Of a stretch of DNA of 49,637 nucleotides, positions 21,928 through 29,885 are shown piece after piece. Location: assembly GCA_032718475.1 (NCBI GenBank), contig JAUCBJ010002329.1, forward strand, positions 1-49,637. Direction: 5' to 3'. Source of the stretch: Nemertoderma westbladi (taxonomy: Eukaryota; Xenacoelomorpha; Nemertodermatida; Nemertodermatidae). The position numbers and the translations under genes were made by a program. The notes beneath the pieces are model-generated. The model was not told the origin of the DNA. It saw only the letters and a program-made list of their open reading frames with translations, and ran no database searches. Position 1 is the first letter of the stretch, and each line of letters begins with the position of its first letter.

Positions 21928-21935
21928 TATAAAAG
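21928..21935 (+). promoter_or_regulatory. TATA box, left arm
   Basis: TATAAAAG lies about 147 bp upstream of the ATG of the internal gene, with no other ATG between them. It sits at the inner edge of the inverted repeat, so the promoter is carried by the arm itself. Confidence 0.6.
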
Positions 21936-22074
21936 CCCCCATTCACCGCATTCTCATTCATTCTCTAATTTTTATTTTTAAAAGTTTTATTTATTTTCAT
22001 AAAAGTTTTATTTATTTAAAATTTTGTAAAATCATTCAGCGAAAATTCATAATATCAATTGACATTGCTATATA

Positions 22075-22833
22075 ATGCCTAGCTATGAAAGATGTTTGGT
22101 TTGTAATAAAGAAATGAGACGAGACAGTATATCCCGTCATATGAGTATACATAGAAAGGAAGGTGTAATGGAACCATTACCAAAGAAATTAAAAAATAAT
22201 GATGATATTTTTAGTGAAGAAGAAAACAAAAAGAGAGTTGAGAGTGATTTTCTAGAGATTAAACAAATGATGAAACATAAATTCGAGAAAATCATGAATA
22301 TTTTGAAGAATATACAGAAACAGCCACATAGTGAAAAGGACGATGAGAGTGAGGAAGAGAATAAATCAGAGGAAAGTGAGAATGATGAAACGGAGAGTGA
22401 GATAGAGAAAGAAGAAAATGAGAGTGGTGGTGAAGAAAATGAGAGCGAGAAAGAAGTCGAGGAACATGAAAGTGGTGAGGATAATGACTCAGATAATGAG
22501 GAGATATTAAGACATGTATTAGGAAATAAAAATAAATTGCAGAAAATAATTAGACAATTGAATGAAATGCAGAAACATTCGCATAAGGAGAGTGATAATG
22601 ATGGAAATGAGAGTGATGAGGATGAATCGGAGGAGAGTAGCGATGACAGTGAGGAAGAATCAGAGGAGAGTAGCGATGACAGTGAGGAAGCATCAGAGGA
22701 GAATGACAATGAAAATGGACAGAAAATCAGAGTAGGGAATGGAAAAGTTATATCTCCAGCAACTGTTGTATATCGACCTAGGATTATGAACAGTAACAGT
22801 CGTACAGTTAATGCGAGACAGTGCAGAAGATAA
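22075..22833 (+). CDS. C2H2-type zinc finger, acidic protein of the long-TIR element
   Basis: A 252-aa product and the only gene of the element. The N-terminus carries one C2H2-like finger: C7, C10, H22 and H26 (C-x2-C-x11-H-x3-H) within CLVCNKEMRRDSISRHM. It is followed by a basic patch (PKKLKNN), a probable helix (about 59-83, FLEIKQMMKHKFEKIMNILK), and long Glu/Ser/Asp-rich tracts (about 87-145 and 170-215) split by a second helix (about 148-168, NKNKLQKIIRQLNEMQK). The C-terminus is basic. The composition suggests a nuclear or DNA-associated protein. No DDE, HUH or polymerase motif is present, so it is not an obvious transposase. The start is the first ATG after the TATA box. An ATTAAA lies at 22936-22941. 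The 33-bp stretch coding for the second helix recurs across the stop codon in another phase, hinting at a C-terminal frameshift. The family is unknown to me. Confidence 0.7.
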   Translation: MPSYERCLVCNKEMRRDSISRHMSIHRKEGVMEPLPKKLKNNDDIFSEEENKKRVESDFLEIKQMMKHKFEKIMNILKNIQKQPHSEKDDESEEENKSEESENDETESEIEKEENESGGEENESEKEVEEHESGEDNDSDNEEILRHVLGNKNKLQKIIRQLNEMQKHSHKESDNDGNESDEDESEESSDDSEEESEESSDDSEEASEENDNENGQKIRVGNGKVISPATVVYRPRIMNSNSRTVNARQCRR

Positions 22834-23104
22834 TTAGACAATTGAATGAAATGTTACAATGTGTTATATCTTATATGTTACAATGTGTTATATCTTAAAT
22901 GTTACTCTGCTATATGTATATGTATATGTGTTAATATTAAAAATATGAAAATAGTCGACTATATTTCATTTTTCTTTTTCAACTTTGGATAAATAATATA
23001 GGGGTTAAACAAAGAACATCAAAACAGTTAAACAGTTACATTTAACATTTAGACAGTAAACAGTAACAGTAAACATTTACATGACCAGTTGCGGTGAATG
23101 GGGG

Positions 23105-23112
23105 CTTTTATA
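23105..23112 (-). promoter_or_regulatory. TATA box, right arm
   Basis: The mirror copy of the left-arm TATAAAAG, facing inward on the minus strand, that is, antisense to the 252-aa gene. No convincing minus-strand gene follows it; the 234-codon frame there is a shadow of the acidic repeat. Confidence 0.5.
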
Positions 23113-23217
23113 GAGGGAGGCTAGAATGGAGTTGTGAAAAAAGAATAATCTATTGTAAACCAGATGTTTCTTGAATTTTTCTCAGGCGTATTTAACAATA
23201 AAGTGGGTGAAGGTGAG

Positions 23218-23741
23218 GCTGTGGTTGTGGCTGTGGCTGTGGCTGTGGTTGTGGCTGTGGCTGTGGTTGTGGCTGTGGCTGTGGTTGTGGCTGTGGCTGT
23301 GGTTGTGGCTGTGGCTGTGGTTGTGGCTGTGGCTGTGGTTGTGGTTGTGGCTGTGGTTGTGGCTGTGGCTGTGGTTGTGGCTGTGGCTGTGGTTGTGGCT
23401 GTGGCTATGGTTGTGGCTGTGGCTGTGGCTGCGGTTGTGGCTGTGGCTGTGGCTGTGGCTGTGGTTGTGGCTGTGGCTGTGGTTGTGGCTGTGGTTGTGG
23501 CTGTGGCTGTGGCTGTGGTTGTGGCTGTGGCTGTGGCTGTGGTTGTGGTTGTGGCTGTGGTTGTGGCTGTGGCTGGGGCTGTGGCTGTGGCTGTGGTTGT
23601 GGTTGTGGCTGTGGTTGTGGCTGTGGCTGTGGTTGTGGCTGTGGCTGTGGCTGTGGTTGTGGCTGTGGCTGTGGCTGTGGCTGTGGTTGTGGCTGTGGCT
23701 GTGGCTGTGGTTGTGGCTGTGGTTGTGGCTGTGGCTGTGGG
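23218..23741. repeat. TGTGGC/TGTGGT hexamer array, right arm
   Basis: About 87 hexamers, the inverted counterpart of 21318-21825. The spacing of the variant hexamer differs between arms, so the arrays have evolved separately since the arms were last made identical. Frames of 207 and 227 codons here are artefacts. Confidence 0.95.
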
Positions 23742-23810
23742 GAGTGCCTCAGGTCTTAAATCAGAGTCTTACAAATTCGAACGTTAACGAACAAATTCGA
23801 ACGTTACTGT

Positions 23811-23882
23811 TCCACCTTGGTGTAGTGGTTGCTTTGAAATCACATCTCCAATAGGTCGTGGGTTCGATCCTCACATGGACCA
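23811..23882 (+). repeat. tRNA-like module in the right arm
   Basis: Same sequence as in the left arm: TTGGTGTAGTGGTTGC (A box) and GGGTTCGATCC (B box). It reads toward the outer end of the element, as the left copy does. Its presence in both arms means it was part of the element before, or together with, arm homogenisation. Confidence 0.6.
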
Positions 23883-24894
23883 GGGCAGTTTTTGTTAGAT
23901 CGGCAATAGGCCTAACTATACAAAATGTAGTATTATTGCCTAGCAACCAATTCATAGCTACTGTATGATTTTCACTTTGAGACATTTCACCCTCTAGCAG
24001 CAGACTCGGATCTTCAGACTACTCTGTTACTCCGCAAAAAGATATAGCCTATATTGTAATAGATACCGACTGGGGGGTCAAAATTAAGTAATAATATATC
24101 TAAAAAGTATCAAACACCTTGCCTCATGGCTCGCCCCTCAGAACTCTTAAGCAATATAGCTTCATAGTTTTTAATGAAAACTGGTAAACGAGATTTGTTA
24201 CTTACGCATACCTCGCAGACTTAAGTAATTAATTATACAGTAGGTTACATCGTTTTGGGAGTAGGACCATTGGAAACAGCGCCCTCGAAAACCTCAGTAC
24301 AAATAAAATTAATAAAGATTAACAGGGTATAGCTTGTTATAATAAAACATAAATTATAATATGGTAGAACAATTCGGGTTGTAAATAAAAACAAATTCAA
24401 TAAATTTAAGATAAACTGTATATAACTTATGTATTAAATGAGGGCCTTATTTAATTATGTGCGGTTAGACGCGCGTGGACTGCTTCGCAATACAATGCGA
24501 AAGAATGCAATCTATTGCAAGAGCAGATGTTTATTCTAATTTCTTGGAAGCTGTGGGTTTGAATAATTTAAGCTCTGTGGCAGGCCCCATTCACGCAGGC
24601 CCCATTCACGCATTGATGATTGGGTTAGTCATGCTATGGCTAATAAGAGCCCGAACAGCCACAGATTATTGAGGGGTTGAGCTAGGACCAAACTGGGGCC
24701 ACTTTATTTTGGTGAAAGGGTATATTTATGTTTTGGGCCTCGATTGCGTCTTTATATTTAATTCTATCATTTTATTGTACGGCAAAAATAATACAAATGT
24801 ATTGTATATTGTAATGTACAGTGCCTATTGTATTGTATATTTCATTTGTTATAGTACAATTTATTCATCTCGCGTCCCCCTATCTGATTGATTT

Positions 24895-24972
24895 GTATCA
24901 AATTAAATTGCCTTTGGCAACATTATTTGATACGAGTCGATTGATTAAACAATTAATTAATTGTTTAATCGA
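24895..24972. other. Two near-terminal hairpins in the right arm
   Basis: Mirror of the left-arm hairpins: GTATCAAAT...ATTTGATAC at 24895-24933 and an AT-rich stem closed by TCGA at 24937-24972. Both are preserved between arms. Confidence 0.7.
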
Positions 24973-25070
24973 CCAATTAATTAATTGATTAATTAATTAA
25001 TGACCTACTTAACACCCAAGGTGTGAAGTTGGTCCAAACTGTCGCCGAAGTAGGGTAAACCATTACTACT

Positions 25071-25101
25071 AATGTGACATAAAGGTTTACGGTGTAACAA
25101 T
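25071..25101 (+). repeat. Partial unit of the 28-bp minisatellite
   Basis: ACATAAAGGTTTACGGTGTA followed by ACAATG, between the end of the long-TIR element and the 5' end of the LINE. It is the same unit as in the arrays at 28030 and 35345. Confidence 0.85.
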
Positions 25102-27985
25102 GTATGATATGAATGCAGATAAGCTTTCTCTTAGTGCAGTGGGTGTTCAAGAGCACCGAATGCAGACTGGACAGACTGATGAGGTTCTGATGAAGGACAT
25201 GGGGGGCGGTTGGCGACTCGCCCTCGCTTCAGCAGATGATAGTGGCAATGGTGGAATTGGTCTATTGATGAATCCAACTGCACATGCAGCATTGGACAAA
25301 ATAGACCAAATCTCTAACCGCATCATCCGTTGCCACTTCTCATGTTCTGGAAGACTGGCTAAGAAGTTTCCTAAGGTGGTTCTGATTGTGTGCTACTCTC
25401 CAACTAGTGTTGCCCCTGTAGAGGAGGTGGAAAATTTCTACCAGAATCTACAAGCAACTACTGATGGAGTGGATCAGCATGCATTCTTAACATTCCTGGG
25501 AGACTTTAATGCAAGTCTGCATCAATCACCTACATCGCCCTGGGTCTATAGCAATAGTGTTAACCGAAATTCCGTCCATCTTCAGGATTTTATCTTTGGA
25601 AATGGATTGTTTTCGGCTGGAACCCAGTTCAAGAAGCGAACTGGAAAGCTATGGACTCATAGTGGACCCAGTGGACACAAGTCCCAGATAGACCATATCC
25701 TCTTTCGTAGGAAATACAGGAGCTCTATACAAGACTGTAATGCATTTACACTACGACCCTTCTCCAGTGATCACCGCCTTATTGTGGCCAAGGTAAGACT
25801 TAGTCTGCGTGCTAGCAGAACAACGAAATCTGCCTTGCCGCAGCATGACTGGTCCTCTCTGTTGCAACAGCCAAGTGTGAGATCCAGCTTCACACTACAG
25901 CTGAGCAACAGGTATGAGGCTCTTGCCTCTGAGGCGGCAGATCACTGTGAGGGCTATACTGCCTTCACAAAGGCAGTTAAGTTAGCAGCTGCAGAAACAG
26001 TTCCTGTATACCCTCGAAACAGGAAACGGGCACCCTGGACTGATAACAAAATTCAGAAGTGCCGAAATGACCTCTACAAGGCGCAGAAAGAGTCCCGACT
26101 CAAACAGACTACAGCGGCCAAGAATGCAGTTAAGGCTGCATCTAGGTCCCTGAACAGGCAGTACTCTGTTAATTTACAGGAGCTAATAAACCAACAGGTT
26201 GATGCCATCAATGATGCCGACGACAGCAGGCAATCGTCCCAGGCATGGAGATCGATCAACTTGCTTGCTGGTCGAAAAAGCCAACCAACCACCAAGGTTA
26301 AGGCTGAATCACCAGCCGATCGCCTCAATGGTTGGAAGGCCCACTTTGAAAAGCTCCTCAATAATGACAGGGTATTGCCTGATAACTTTATAGAAGTAAA
26401 AGTGTCTGAGTCTGTACTCCCAGATATTCCCATTGGCGATATCTCCTTTGCAGAAGTGAAGGCTGCTGCAAAGAGCATTAAGACCAATCGTGCCAGTGGA
26501 GTAGATGGTGTTCCCCCTGAGGTCTTTAAAATACCTGAGTGTTTAAAGCTAATCTATCCCATCATAGTAGACATGTACCGTACAACAAGAGTCCCACAAG
26601 AACTGAAAACAAATAAGTTGGTGCCAGTTCCCAAGAAGGGCAACCTAACACTCTATGGTTCTTTTCGGGGGATCTCATTGATCTCGATTGCTGCAAAGCT
26701 ATACAATAGAATTCTATTAAATCGCATCAGGGATCCCATTGAGAGACTGCTCCGTGGAAATCAGAATGGGTTCCGTAAAGGTCGTGGGACCATGGAGCCC
26801 ATTTTGGCACTTAGAAGGATAATTGAAGAGTTATCAAAAAAGAAAGACAGGCATCTGGCTGTTATCTTTGTTGACTTCTTCAAGGCCTTTGATTCAGTCT
26901 CTCGCTCACGTATGTTCAGCATACTTTCATTATATGGTATTCCTGATGAAATTATTGCAGCAATCAGATCAGTATACGATGGTTCGACAACATTTGTGTC
27001 TACTGTTGACGGTGACACAGAACCATTTGAAGTGTTATGGGGCGTCCTCCAGGGAGACACACTTGCACCATTCTTGTTCATAATTGTTGTTGACTATGTT
27101 CTACGCATGTCCTTAGATCATCATAATGATGATGGGGTTATGATAACTCCACCTACTGGCTCCAGAAGTCGAGGAAATCCTGCCAAGTACCTAACTGATC
27201 TAGACTTTGCTGATGACTTAGGAGTACTCTCAGAATCACTAGAGGGAGCCCAACGGCTCCTCAGCTCATTAGAACATGCTGCTTCTAGTGTTGGTCTTTT
27301 TATTAACTCCAGAAAGACCAAAATTTTGACAGTTAACTTTGAAAGTCCTCAGCAAGTCTCTGATCGGATGAGCATAAGCTCAAAAGATGGTATGCTTGAG
27401 CATGTGGATGACTTCTGTTACCTGGGATCATGGATCCGGAAGTCAGGTGAGGACCTTCGAATACGTAAGGGAAAGGCATGGGCAGCCTTGAATAGGCTTT
27501 CCAGGATTTGGAAGTCACCGAGAATTAATCGGAAACTTAAGGTCCGGTTATTTAGAGCAGCAGTAGTTCCAGTACTCCTCTATGGGAGTCCATGCTGGGC
27601 TCTAACTGCTGAGGACACCAAATCTCTGGATGGCACATTCACAAGAATGCTACGCCGGGTTCATTGTGTCAAGTACAATGCACACATCTCCAACCAGACA
27701 CTATATAACATTGGAGGTGTCTCATTGGTTCCCCCAAGCTTGACACTAGAACAAAATCGCCTCCGCTTTGCAGGACATTGCTTTCGCCGTGAGGACCAGC
27801 CAGTGCATAATCTTGTACTTTGGCAGCCTCATGGAGTGAATAAGCATGGTGGACAGCCCATGACTTTCTTGAGACGCATCTTAAAGGACACTGGCCTTGA
27901 AGATGCGGATGATCTAGCAAATGTCATGGGTGATAGGGAGTTGTGGCGGTGCAATTTTGTCGATAAGCCGGCACAGCATTCTTAG
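25100..27985 (+). CDS. RTE-like LINE endonuclease-reverse transcriptase
   Basis: A 961-codon uninterrupted frame. Residues about 1-235 form an apurinic-type endonuclease domain (VQEHRM, LGDFNA, SDHRL) that lacks its first motif, so the element is slightly 5'-truncated. The ATG used here lies at the junction with the minisatellite. The reverse transcriptase spans about 500-760: FRGISLIS, NGFRKGRGT, the catalytic VDFFKAFDS, GVLQGDTLAPFLF and LDFADD. The C-terminal LRFAGHCFRREDQPV block is typical of the RTE-type proteins often annotated as craniofacial development protein 2-like. Only about 45 bp of 3' UTR follow the stop, ending in TAG repeats, which also fits RTE. The intact frame suggests recent insertion. 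Such an enzyme nicks target DNA and primes reverse transcription there. Confidence 0.9.
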   Translation: MYDMNADKLSLSAVGVQEHRMQTGQTDEVLMKDMGGGWRLALASADDSGNGGIGLLMNPTAHAALDKIDQISNRIIRCHFSCSGRLAKKFPKVVLIVCYSPTSVAPVEEVENFYQNLQATTDGVDQHAFLTFLGDFNASLHQSPTSPWVYSNSVNRNSVHLQDFIFGNGLFSAGTQFKKRTGKLWTHSGPSGHKSQIDHILFRRKYRSSIQDCNAFTLRPFSSDHRLIVAKVRLSLRASRTTKSALPQHDWSSLLQQPSVRSSFTLQLSNRYEALASEAADHCEGYTAFTKAVKLAAAETVPVYPRNRKRAPWTDNKIQKCRNDLYKAQKESRLKQTTAAKNAVKAASRSLNRQYSVNLQELINQQVDAINDADDSRQSSQAWRSINLLAGRKSQPTTKVKAESPADRLNGWKAHFEKLLNNDRVLPDNFIEVKVSESVLPDIPIGDISFAEVKAAAKSIKTNRASGVDGVPPEVFKIPECLKLIYPIIVDMYRTTRVPQELKTNKLVPVPKKGNLTLYGSFRGISLISIAAKLYNRILLNRIRDPIERLLRGNQNGFRKGRGTMEPILALRRIIEELSKKKDRHLAVIFVDFFKAFDSVSRSRMFSILSLYGIPDEIIAAIRSVYDGSTTFVSTVDGDTEPFEVLWGVLQGDTLAPFLFIIVVDYVLRMSLDHHNDDGVMITPPTGSRSRGNPAKYLTDLDFADDLGVLSESLEGAQRLLSSLEHAASSVGLFINSRKTKILTVNFESPQQVSDRMSISSKDGMLEHVDDFCYLGSWIRKSGEDLRIRKGKAWAALNRLSRIWKSPRINRKLKVRLFRAAVVPVLLYGSPCWALTAEDTKSLDGTFTRMLRRVHCVKYNAHISNQTLYNIGGVSLVPPSLTLEQNRLRFAGHCFRREDQPVHNLVLWQPHGVNKHGGQPMTFLRRILKDTGLEDADDLANVMGDRELWRCNFVDKPAQHS

Positions 27986-28029
27986 AAATGCAGCTGCAAT
28001 GCAGCATGCCGATCCTAGTAGTAGTAGTA
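25102..28029 (+). mobile_element. RTE-like LINE copy, 5'-truncated
   Basis: It is inserted in the 28-bp minisatellite: the array reads ACGGTGTAACAATG just before the element and again just after the 3' TAG repeat at 28018-28029. In a tandem array this cannot be told from a target duplication. Two pieces of a second copy lie at 38441-38715 and 39798-39889. Confidence 0.85.
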
Positions 28030-28552
28030 CGGTGTAACAATGTTACATAAAGGTTTGCGGTGTAACAATGTTACATAAAGGTTTACGGTGTAACAATGTT
28101 ACATAAAGATTACGGTGTAACAATGTTACAGAAAGGTTTACGGTGTAACAATGTTACATAAAGGTTACGGTGTAACAATGTTACATAAAGGTTTACGGTG
28201 TAACAATGTTACATAAAGGTTTACGGTGTAACAATGTTACATAAAGGTTTACGGTGTAACAATGTTACATAAAAGTTTACGGTGTAACAATGTTACATAA
28301 AGGTTTACGGTGTAACAATGTTACATAAAGGTTTACGGTGTAACAATGTTACATAAAGGTTTGCGGTGTAACAATGTTACATAAAGGTTTACGGTGTAAC
28401 AATGTTACATAAAGATTACGGTGTAACAATGTTACAGAAAGGTTTACGGTGTAACAATGTTACATAAAGGTTACGGTGTAACAATGTTACATAAAGGTTT
28501 ACGGTGTAACAATGTTACATAAAGGTTTACGGTGTAACAATGTTACATAAAT
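28030..28552. repeat. 28-bp minisatellite array 1
   Basis: About 19 units of ACGGTGTAACAATGTTACAT plus AAAGGTTT, with 26- and 27-bp variants. Each unit contains GTAAC-AAT-GTTAC, a small inverted repeat. A block of variants (GGTTTGCGG, AAAGATTACGG, ACAGAAAGG, GGTTACGG, in that order) occurs twice about 300 bp apart (from 28059 and 28359), so the array grew partly by multi-unit duplication. Confidence 0.95.
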
Positions 28553-28744
28553 TTAATTTAATTTAATTGATATTCGTACATATGAATAAACGATAGACAT
28601 AGTACACGGTACGTAGACATATTATTAGTAAAGTAGCACAATATTAATGACGTAGGCCTATGTAATGAATAACTGACAGAACACGCAGTAAATGACACGG
28701 CATCGAACAAAATAATTATAGGCAATAATATAAAGAATATTTAA

Positions 28745-29190
28745 CTAACATGTAGTAATATAATTAAGGATATCAGTAATCTCATCAACATTAAAACCAG
28801 GTATATCAATATTGCTACAACGACAATTAATTAATTCCCTACACAATTCTAATTTCCATCTATCAGCTACATCAAAAGGAACGTAGTTCAACTTATTAAC
28901 GTGCGTAACATTGATCGAGTTAATGAGAGGTATTTTACACAGATTTGCGATAGAACGTAAATTGCACCCACTTCGCGAACGACAATCATATAAAAATAAT
29001 TTTGCTAAATAACGAATGCTTGATTTTTCAGACTGCACTAAACTGGTACAAAATCTTATAAAACGTGAATATAACATAATACTGGGGTGTTTAAACTGCA
29101 TTAAATTTTCTACAATATATCTATGTGATGTAAAAGGCAATCTAAAAATAATCCTAATATTAATATTCCATGAACTGTATATACGAGTAC
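28745..29190 (-). pseudogene. LINE C-terminal fragment after a frameshift
   Basis: Continues the same LINE protein in another frame: LPFTSHRYIVENL followed by LYSRFIRFCTSLVQSE matches the conserved C-terminal region downstream of the reverse transcriptase in this group of LINEs. It ends at a TAA-type stop at 28745. One or more frameshifts separate it from the upstream piece. Confidence 0.75.
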
Positions 29191-29885
29191 ACGATGCAGA
29201 AAAAAGATCCCATAATAATTACTACCGTAGAAGGATGTGCAATAAATACGCTGAATATTACTCAAAACATACGGATCAGAAAAATAGAATTCTTGTCGAA
29301 GTACATTGAGCTTTCCTATAAATTTTCCCCGTTTTCGTATAATATCAGACTCCATTGTGTTCTGGAAATCTAACATGTTTCCTAGATGCAACGCCTCCCT
29401 GACCCAAGGAAGTGGTCTCCCGTTCAGCATTACTGACGCTGTGGGTTTAAACCACACTCTCCCAAAAGGAATGCATTTGGATTTGGATTTATCCGGATTC
29501 GGGTTTGTACTAAACACGAGATGGTTTTCGGTTGCGAACTCCTCGCATAACTTCACCATAAACCGTAGTCCCACTATGGAAGGGCATAAAAGGAGAAGAT
29601 CATCTGCGTAGCCGAAAATACCAAAATAAAAAGAACCAATATAACAGCCAACTTTAGATGACCTCAGTTTTGATATTAATTTATCCAATATAATACAGAA
29701 CAGAATCGGAGATGCCACTGAACCTTGACGAACTCCGTTCGTTAACGTAAATGACTCGGAATGGAAGCTGTTCCAGCGGACGCAACATGTTTGATTACTA
29801 TAGATCCATAGCAGGGTTCGTGTTGGAAGAGACGTACCTAATACCTGCAATATCCTACTGTAAAGTCTGTGAATCAAATCATAAA
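29190..29885 (-). pseudogene. LINE reverse transcriptase fragment
   Basis: Carries NGVRQGSVASPILF (motif B), FGYADDLLLL (the catalytic motif C) and downstream LHLGNML, as in jockey/CR1-type LINEs. The catalytic centre is intact, but the N-terminal part is gone and the frame is lost near 29170-29190, after YGSNYYG. Confidence 0.85.

Larger units (their letters stand above)
19994..21950 (+). repeat. Left terminal inverted repeat
   Basis: From the outer end inward it contains: two AT-rich hairpins (20092-20169); about 1 kb without a recognisable gene; a minus-strand tRNA-like module (21178-21250); a CCACAG/CCACAA hexamer array (21318-21825); and a segment ending in a TATA box (21928-21935) and CCCCCATTCACCGCA. 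Homology to the right arm stops abruptly at 21950. A 64-codon minus-strand frame at 20393-20587 has a counterpart in the other arm but begins with a GTG after an in-frame stop, so I do not call it. Confidence 0.9.
19994..25070. mobile_element. 5.08 kb element with 1.96 kb terminal inverted repeats
   Basis: The ends are AGTAGTAATGGTTTACCCT and its reverse complement. The inverted arms (19994-21950 and 23090-25070) are very similar along their length, with scattered substitutions and small indels. Between them lie 1139 bp with one 252-aa gene. The insertion interrupts BEL/Pao codons on the left. On the right it abuts a 28-bp minisatellite instead of BEL/Pao, and the flanks (CATTATA and AATGTGA) show no target duplication. 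The element therefore inserted and then recombined, or has captured different flanks. The termini 5'-AG...CT-3' and long inverted repeats recall Polinton/Maverick ends, but no polymerase, integrase or capsid gene is present. I cannot assign it to a known superfamily. Confidence 0.85.
23090..25070 (-). repeat. Right terminal inverted repeat
   Basis: The inverted copy of 19994-21950. The order of parts is mirrored: an inward TATA box, a hexamer array of TGTGGC/TGTGGT (23218-23741), a tRNA-like module (23811-23882), about 1 kb without a gene, and two hairpins (24895-24972). It differs from the left arm by scattered substitutions, a different mix of hexamers and small indels, for example a duplicated CCCCATTCACGCAGG near 24585-24610. 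Confidence 0.9.
28553..29885 (-). mobile_element. 5'-truncated LINE, second family
   Basis: The minus-strand element begins inside the reverse transcriptase (about 29885) and ends at a TTTAA repeat tail (28551-28569) that abuts the minisatellite. It holds two overlapping coding pieces in different frames (next two entries). Confidence 0.75.

Noticed and set aside
22137-22841. 234-codon minus-strand frame opposite the 252-aa gene
   Set aside because: Ser/Leu-rich shadow of the acidic repeat; the plus strand has a zinc finger, a placed TATA box and a better start.
21208-23854. WLWLWL, VAVAVA and CGCGCG frames in the hexamer arrays
   Set aside because: A 6-bp repeat leaves several frames open at once; there is no conservation or normal composition.
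23811-23882. Functional tRNA gene
   Set aside because: A and B boxes are good, but the acceptor arms do not pair and no anticodon stem-loop forms.
21077-23985. 74-codon frames at 21077-21301 and 23761-23985
   Set aside because: They cover the tRNA-like module and are explained by it.
20393-24672. 64-65-codon frames in both arms of the long-TIR element (20393-20587, 24475-24672)
   Set aside because: They begin with GTG shortly after an in-frame stop and are similar only because the arms are copies of each other.
19994-25070. Assignment of the long-TIR element to Polinton/Maverick
   Set aside because: AG...CT ends and long inverted repeats fit, but there is no 6-bp target duplication and no polymerase, integrase, protease or capsid gene.
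19994-25070. The 5 kb palindrome as an assembly artefact
   Set aside because: The arms differ by scattered substitutions, indels and hexamer order, and the centre is unique; a fold-back artefact would give identical arms.
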